In this document: piece by piece, positions 19,501-20,770 of the stretch | Layout of the letters: every line of letters begins with the position of its first letter | How positions within the stretch are numbered: the first letter of the stretch is position 1 | Origin: Priapulus caudatus | Lineage: Eukaryota > Priapulida > Priapulimorpha > Priapulimorphida > Priapulidae | Assembly (NCBI RefSeq): GCF_000485595.1 | Contig: NW_014577513.1 | Location: forward strand, 184,306-205,075 | DNA: 20,770 nucleotides | Direction of reading: 5' to 3' | Program-made: the position numbers and the translations under genes | Notes under the pieces: generated by a model | What the model was told of the DNA's origin: nothing | Seen by the model: only the letters and a program-made list of their open reading frames with translations | The model's database searches: none

Positions 19501-20021
19501 TCGATTCTACCGAGCAGTCCCCCATGTTAGAGTGTACACATACAAAAATTAAACATTCGACTAGCACCCCGAATTTGCTAGAGGGTGGGCATGCAGAACT
19601 GAGGAAATTTGTATATAGCAAGGGCATCCATGGAGAAAGAGATGCCTTCTCTCCAACTGGTAACAGAAATGTGTGCCATGATCTAGCACCAGAGGGAGCT
19701 GCGTGCCCTCATTGTTCTGCTAATGTAACCACGACATTGCATGCACCAACATGCCGTATACGCATCGATGGAAATCCTCGACCCACGACGGTCTCCAGCG
19801 AGAATCTTTGTCGTGTCAATATTCCTCCAGGTAATGCCCAGCAGATGATTGAATTTGGGCTTACCGTGTCATCGGCAGGGATCAATACGTCCATAGAAAG
19901 CCTAGCCACTGTAGTTGCAGCTAGTGAGGACCAAGCGAGCAACGTGTGCTCTTACTTTGATAATGTCGACGATAGTCCACTTCCACTTGCCGAGCGGCTA
20001 AAGCGAAGGCTGAATAAGTAA
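9058..20021 (+). CDS. GEN1: GEN1 Holliday-junction resolvase / flap endonuclease, long isoform (12 coding exons, 1094 aa)
   Basis: Joined exons: 9058-9215, 9615-9813, 10534-10623, 11799-11882, 12281-12462, 12990-13084, 13526-13713, 14161-14244, 14865-14998, 15266-15327, 16008-16157, 18163-20021. All junctions are GT-AG and the phases match; the total of 3285 nt is a whole number of codons. The protein begins MGVKGLWDIL, as in the XPG/Rad2 N-domain. Visible acidic metal ligands are D30, E74, E137, E139, D158 and D160. GCDY and a helix-hairpin-helix follow at 208-223, a Cys-rich insert at 263-303, and a chromodomain at about 390-460. The C-terminus DSPLPLAERLKRRLNK resembles the human GEN1 end. 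GEN1 resolves Holliday junctions and cuts 5' flaps in the nucleus after DNA replication. Human GEN1 is 908 aa; the extra length here is in the disordered tail. An in-frame TAA at 9049-9051 supports the start, although the Kozak context is weak (T at -3, G at +4). The family call is very secure. Exact splice sites are by-eye predictions. Confidence 0.95.
9615..9813 (+). CDS. GEN1: GEN1 exon 2: rest of N-domain
   Basis: Residues 53-119. The acceptor is ATTCCAG and the donor CCA|GTACGT. RNLFFRVSYMI and LVFVTEG align with human GEN1 RNLFFRISYL and LVFVMEG; E74 fills the place of the human metal-binding Glu. The poorly conserved second half is the helical-arch linker region. Confidence 0.92.
9846..10125. 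mobile_element. Foldback (MITE-like) element carrying a telomere-repeat core, in GEN1 intron 2
   Basis: Left end ATAGGGTCTATGTCCCCCAG (from 9846, running through to GGAAC at 9879) is the reverse complement of 10087-10125, apart from a 5-base insertion in the right arm. Inner segments ACTATCTAATAT (9899) and ATATTAG...GATAGT (10060) pair as well. Between them lies the CCCTAA array. No coding capacity. Confidence 0.75.
9968..10057 (-). repeat. Interstitial telomeric repeat (TTAGGG)15 with variant units
   Basis: Fifteen contiguous 6-bp units on the plus strand: five CCCTAA, one CTCTAA, four CCCTAA, one CTCTAA, four CCCTAA. The variant recurs every 30 bp. TTAGGG is the usual animal telomere repeat. 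It sits inside a foldback element, so it is not a chromosome end. Confidence 0.95.
10289..10448 (+). pseudogene. Duplicated exon 3 acceptor with decayed exon (possible poison exon)
   Basis: GAGAAAGTTGAGTTGAAAC (10289-10307) and CTTACAGTGCTGCACC (10328-10343) repeat the sequence that precedes and opens true exon 3 (10488-10506 and 10527-10542). From the copied AG at 10334 a frame stays open for 36 codons to a TGA, then CTGAAAG|GTGAGT at 10448/10449 is a strong donor. The segment 10335-10448 is 114 nt. Confidence 0.5.
10534..10623 (+). CDS. GEN1: GEN1 exon 3: GEAEA motif
   Basis: Residues 120-149, phase 0 at both ends. LEHMGIPCVTSTGEAEATCA matches the XPG I-domain; E137 and E139 are the two catalytic glutamates (E134 and E136 in human). 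The acceptor is TTGCTTACAG and the donor GGG|GTACGT. A decayed copy of this acceptor and the first codons lies about 200 bp upstream. Confidence 0.93.
10624..11798 (+). other. GEN1 intron 3
   Basis: Contains a GC-richer block (10861-11130) with possible repeat character and the trinucleotide repeat before exon 4. No conserved coding frame. Confidence 0.7.
11536..11704. repeat. Degenerate AGC/AGT/AAC trinucleotide repeat in GEN1 intron 3
   Basis: Long run of AGCAGT, AGCAAC and AGCAGC-type triplets ending about 95 bp before exon 4. It makes a Ser/Asn then Ala-rich open frame that stops before the exon; I take this as repeat translation, not coding. Confidence 0.8.
11799..11882 (+). CDS. GEN1: GEN1 exon 4: EDGD motif
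   Basis: Residues 150-177, phase 0. It encodes EDGDAFLYGARTVYRNF; D158 and D160 correspond to the human metal ligands D155 and D157, and YGA..VYRNF is nearly identical to human. The donor is AAA|GTAAGT. Confidence 0.94.
12281..12462 (+). CDS. GEN1: GEN1 exon 5: helix-hairpin-helix
   Basis: Residues 178-237 plus two bases of R238. LGLSRRHLVALALLIGCDY leads into GVPHIGKEKALLLF, the DNA-binding helix-hairpin-helix that follows GCDY in every XPG-family enzyme. The loop GCDYHDGVP is one residue shorter than human GCDYLPKGVP. Confidence 0.94.
12990..13084 (+). CDS. GEN1: GEN1 exon 6: first half of Cys-rich insert
   Basis: Residues 238-269 plus one base of G270. It ends in HCVRCKHPG, parallel to human HCSVCSHPG. 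C263 and C266 form the first CxxC pair. The acceptor is CCTTTGCAG and the donor CCAG|GTTGGT, the least typical donor of the gene. Confidence 0.9.
13526..13713 (+). CDS. GEN1: GEN1 exon 7: second half of Cys-rich insert
   Basis: Residues 270-332. Contains GCIHC (C280, C283), C289 and YECKCEWH (C298, C300, H303), the same order as human GCRLC and YCCPCEWH, so it very likely binds zinc as the human segment is inferred to. The ending GFPSDE matches human GFPFHE. The donor is GAG|GTATGT. Confidence 0.92.
13714..14160 (+). other. GEN1 intron 7
   Basis: Holds an AT-rich imperfect palindrome between ATTACTAGT (13843-13851) and ACTAGTAAT (13916-13924). Otherwise featureless. Confidence 0.6.
14161..14244 (+). 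CDS. GEN1: GEN1 exon 8
   Basis: Residues 333-360. IIKEFLNFNEDMPK aligns with human VIQEFLLNKDKLVK, and WRRPKLDMIV with YQRPDLLLFQ. The acceptor is TATTTCTAG and the donor GTT|GTAAGT, both phase 0. Confidence 0.88.
14245..14864 (+). other. GEN1 intron 8
   Basis: No structured element beyond a TATTTATTAGCTCACC string near 14730 that resembles the head of the repeat at 16961. Confidence 0.6.
14865..14998 (+). CDS. GEN1: GEN1 exon 9: start of chromodomain
   Basis: Residues 361-404 plus two bases of R405. VIPLITAWDLQDI and QHMKPIR align with human LLVLLTHYDMIER and NQLQPIR, the entry to the GEN1 chromodomain that reads or contacts DNA next to the nuclease core. The donor is AAG|GTATTA. Confidence 0.9.
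15266..15327 (+). CDS. GEN1: GEN1 exon 10: chromodomain core
   Basis: Residues 405-425 plus one base. IVQSRVAQGIDSLEVEWEKL matches human IVKTRIRNGVHCFEIEWEKP in pattern and length, including the aromatic EW pair. The donor is CTAG|GTAAAG. Confidence 0.92.
15414..15909. mobile_element. TTAA-flanked foldback element in GEN1 intron 10
   Basis: Arms 15414-15540 and 15781-15909 are reverse complements over about 127 bp with only a few mismatches and one small indel. The outer ends read TTAA-AGCCGCAC and GTGCGGCT-TTAA. TTAA is the target of piggyBac-type transposons, but as part of an inverted repeat it is symmetric by nature. The spacer (15541-15780) has a small AGGTATTTGAAAATACCT stem and no coding capacity. 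Confidence 0.75.
16008..16157 (+). CDS. GEN1: GEN1 exon 11: chromodomain end and basic stretch
   Basis: Residues 426-475 plus one base. STVESEKSFSTAYPDM aligns with human LTIEEESLFEAAYPEI. The end, KRAKKKSKRKNEN, is strongly basic and a likely nuclear localisation signal present in both predicted isoforms. The donor AATG|GTAAGT is near-perfect and leads to either exon 12 or exon 13. Confidence 0.92.
16482..16537 (+). CDS. GEN1: GEN1 alternative last exon 12 with PIP box
   Basis: Encodes D476 and HTQTKLSDYFKVKKFAS followed by TAA. The polypyrimidine tract and AG are convincing, the phase fits exon 11, and the motif QTKLSDYF is an exact PIP box with downstream lysines. A chance occurrence of a correct acceptor, correct phase and full PIP box followed at once by a stop is unlikely. 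It cannot be an internal exon of the long form because it contains the stop. Confidence 0.65.
17134..17146 (+). promoter_or_regulatory. DR1-type nuclear receptor site
   Basis: GGGTCA-A-AGGTCA: two hexamers with a one-base spacer, the DR1 arrangement bound by RXR/HNF4-type receptors. Lies inside an intronic repeat; function untested. Confidence 0.35.
17301..17320 (+). promoter_or_regulatory. Triple AGGTCA direct repeat with 1-bp spacers
   Basis: AGGTCA-C-AGGTCA-A-AGGTCA, three perfect half-sites. It is the second-half counterpart of the DR1 at 17134, so it may simply be a property of the repeat family. Confidence 0.35.
17876..17881 (+). terminator. Possible polyadenylation signal for the short GEN1 transcript
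   Basis: AATAAA about 1.3 kb after the short-isoform stop. Another AATAAA is at 18078-18083, followed by TTGTGGTT. Neither is close to exon 12, so the assignment is weak. Confidence 0.25.
18163..20021 (+). CDS. GEN1: GEN1 last exon 13: long regulatory tail
   Basis: Residues 476-1094. The acceptor is TTTTGCAG|GCAAG. The tail is mostly low-complexity and probably disordered. From the start it shows: a lysine run; an export-like helix VLEVRKKVSLVEL (528-540); an acidic SSDDGEDGG patch; a SUMO-interaction-like VLLTSSDESD (700-709); several S/T-P dipeptides after about position 19370; a possible C-x2-C-x8-H-x3-C zinc knuckle (990-1006); and the conserved GEN1 end DSPLPLAERLKRRLNK. The upstream part of the open frame (18036-18162) is intron with AT repeats, not coding. 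Confidence 0.9.
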
Positions 20022-20294
20022 TCGTGTGTGGTGTAGGATTATATCAACTTGTTAACAGGCATAAATAATATTTACATTATATTTTATATTTACCCATCAA
20101 CCCACTGTTGTTAATTTACTCATGTGCTGTGATGGAGAAGGGGTGCTATGTGCTTGGGGCTACTTGCCAGCAACACAATAATCTTTGCTGTTATAAGTGA
20201 AGGCACTCGGTACTTGATATGGATCTTCCTACTCTCCCACCAGGAAATTACAATATGTAAAAATGTCATATATATCAGTAGTTATTTTCCTTAT

Positions 20295-20300
20295 AATAAA
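20295..20300 (+). terminator. Polyadenylation signal AATAAA for GEN1 long transcript
   Basis: AATAAA lies about 275 bp after the stop and is followed about 15-25 bases later by TTGTGTGC, a GT-rich downstream element. It is the best 3' end signal after the last exon. Confidence 0.6.
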
Positions 20301-20489
20301 ACGTTTTTAAACAAATTGTGTGCACGATGAACATTGAATTTAGCCATGAACTGTGCAAAGTATATTCCTTGCGTTCTACGTCTCATGTTCAAATCTATGA
20401 TCGGGCTCCTTGCAGCTGTTAATGAAAATGAGTTCAGAAACGATGTATTTACACTGTAATAAGTAAATACATATTTCAAATGATTGCTC

Positions 20490-20642
20490 AGTGCAGGATA
20501 TCTATCTCTATCTCTATCTCTTTCTCTCTCTCTCTCTCTCTTAATCAGATCTCTCTCTCATCTCTCTCTCGTCTCCTCTCTGCTCATCGTCTCTCTCTCT
20601 CTTTTCTCTCTCTCCTTCTCTCTCTGCTCTCTCTACTCTTCT

Positions 20643-20707
<65 letters not shown>

Positions 20708-20770
20708 ATCTCCTCTCTCTCTCTCTCTCGCTCTCTCTTCTCCTCTCCTTCTCTGCTCCTCTCTCTCCTC
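20490..20770. repeat. CT-rich microsatellite running off the window end
   Basis: TATCTCTATCTC changes into long (CT)n with scattered CTC, CAT and CGTC interruptions. The polypyrimidine strand could form triplex DNA. It probably extends beyond 20770. Confidence 0.95.

Overview
This is a eukaryotic, almost certainly animal, window. It holds one recognisable gene, a plus-strand GEN1 orthologue (XPG/Rad2-family Holliday-junction resolvase), reconstructed from position 9058 to 20021. The first 9 kb is repeat-rich DNA in which I could support no protein-coding gene. Metazoan-type telomere repeats (TTAGGG on the minus strand), GT-AG introns, many short foldback elements and an intronic repeat with a GTCCGTCCG-rich head suggest a marine invertebrate, possibly a sponge or another early-branching animal. 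The species cannot be decided from the sequence.

Layout of the left half: a cluster of GAAnnTTC octamers (225-633); three successive stem-loops (1082-1348); a GT/GC-rich satellite (1580-2735); a second CACGTG-containing CA/GC-rich satellite of opposite strand polarity (2985-3800); several perfect palindromes and MITE-like elements (3961-4016, 4183-4349, 5356-about 5740, 7528-7575, 8147-8536); and a tandem repeat of about 61 bp (8669-8889) ending about 170 bp before the GEN1 start codon.

Right half: GEN1 has eleven shared coding exons followed by two alternative last exons. Exons 1-11 (9058-16157) encode the XPG nuclease core with all expected acidic metal ligands, the helix-hairpin-helix, a Cys-rich zinc-binding-like insert and the chromodomain. 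A small exon (16482-16537) splices in frame to exon 11 and would end the protein at 493 residues with a textbook PCNA-interacting (PIP) box. A 1,859-bp exon (18163-20021) also splices in frame and gives 1,094 residues, with a nuclear-export-like helix, a SUMO-interaction-like motif, several S/T-P sites and the GEN1-type C-terminal SPLPL...RLK motif. The most interesting hypothesis here is therefore that this GEN1 gene toggles between a short, FEN1-like, PCNA-tethered form and a long, export- and kinase-regulated form.

The introns carry several mobile-element remnants: a foldback element with a 15-unit interstitial telomere array (9846-10125), a duplicated splice acceptor forming a possible poison exon (10289-10549), a TTAA-flanked foldback with arms of about 127 bp (15414-15909) and a repeat with AGGTCA direct repeats (about 16961-17345). 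The window ends in a long CT-rich tract. All splice sites and isoforms were predicted by eye; transcript data would settle them.
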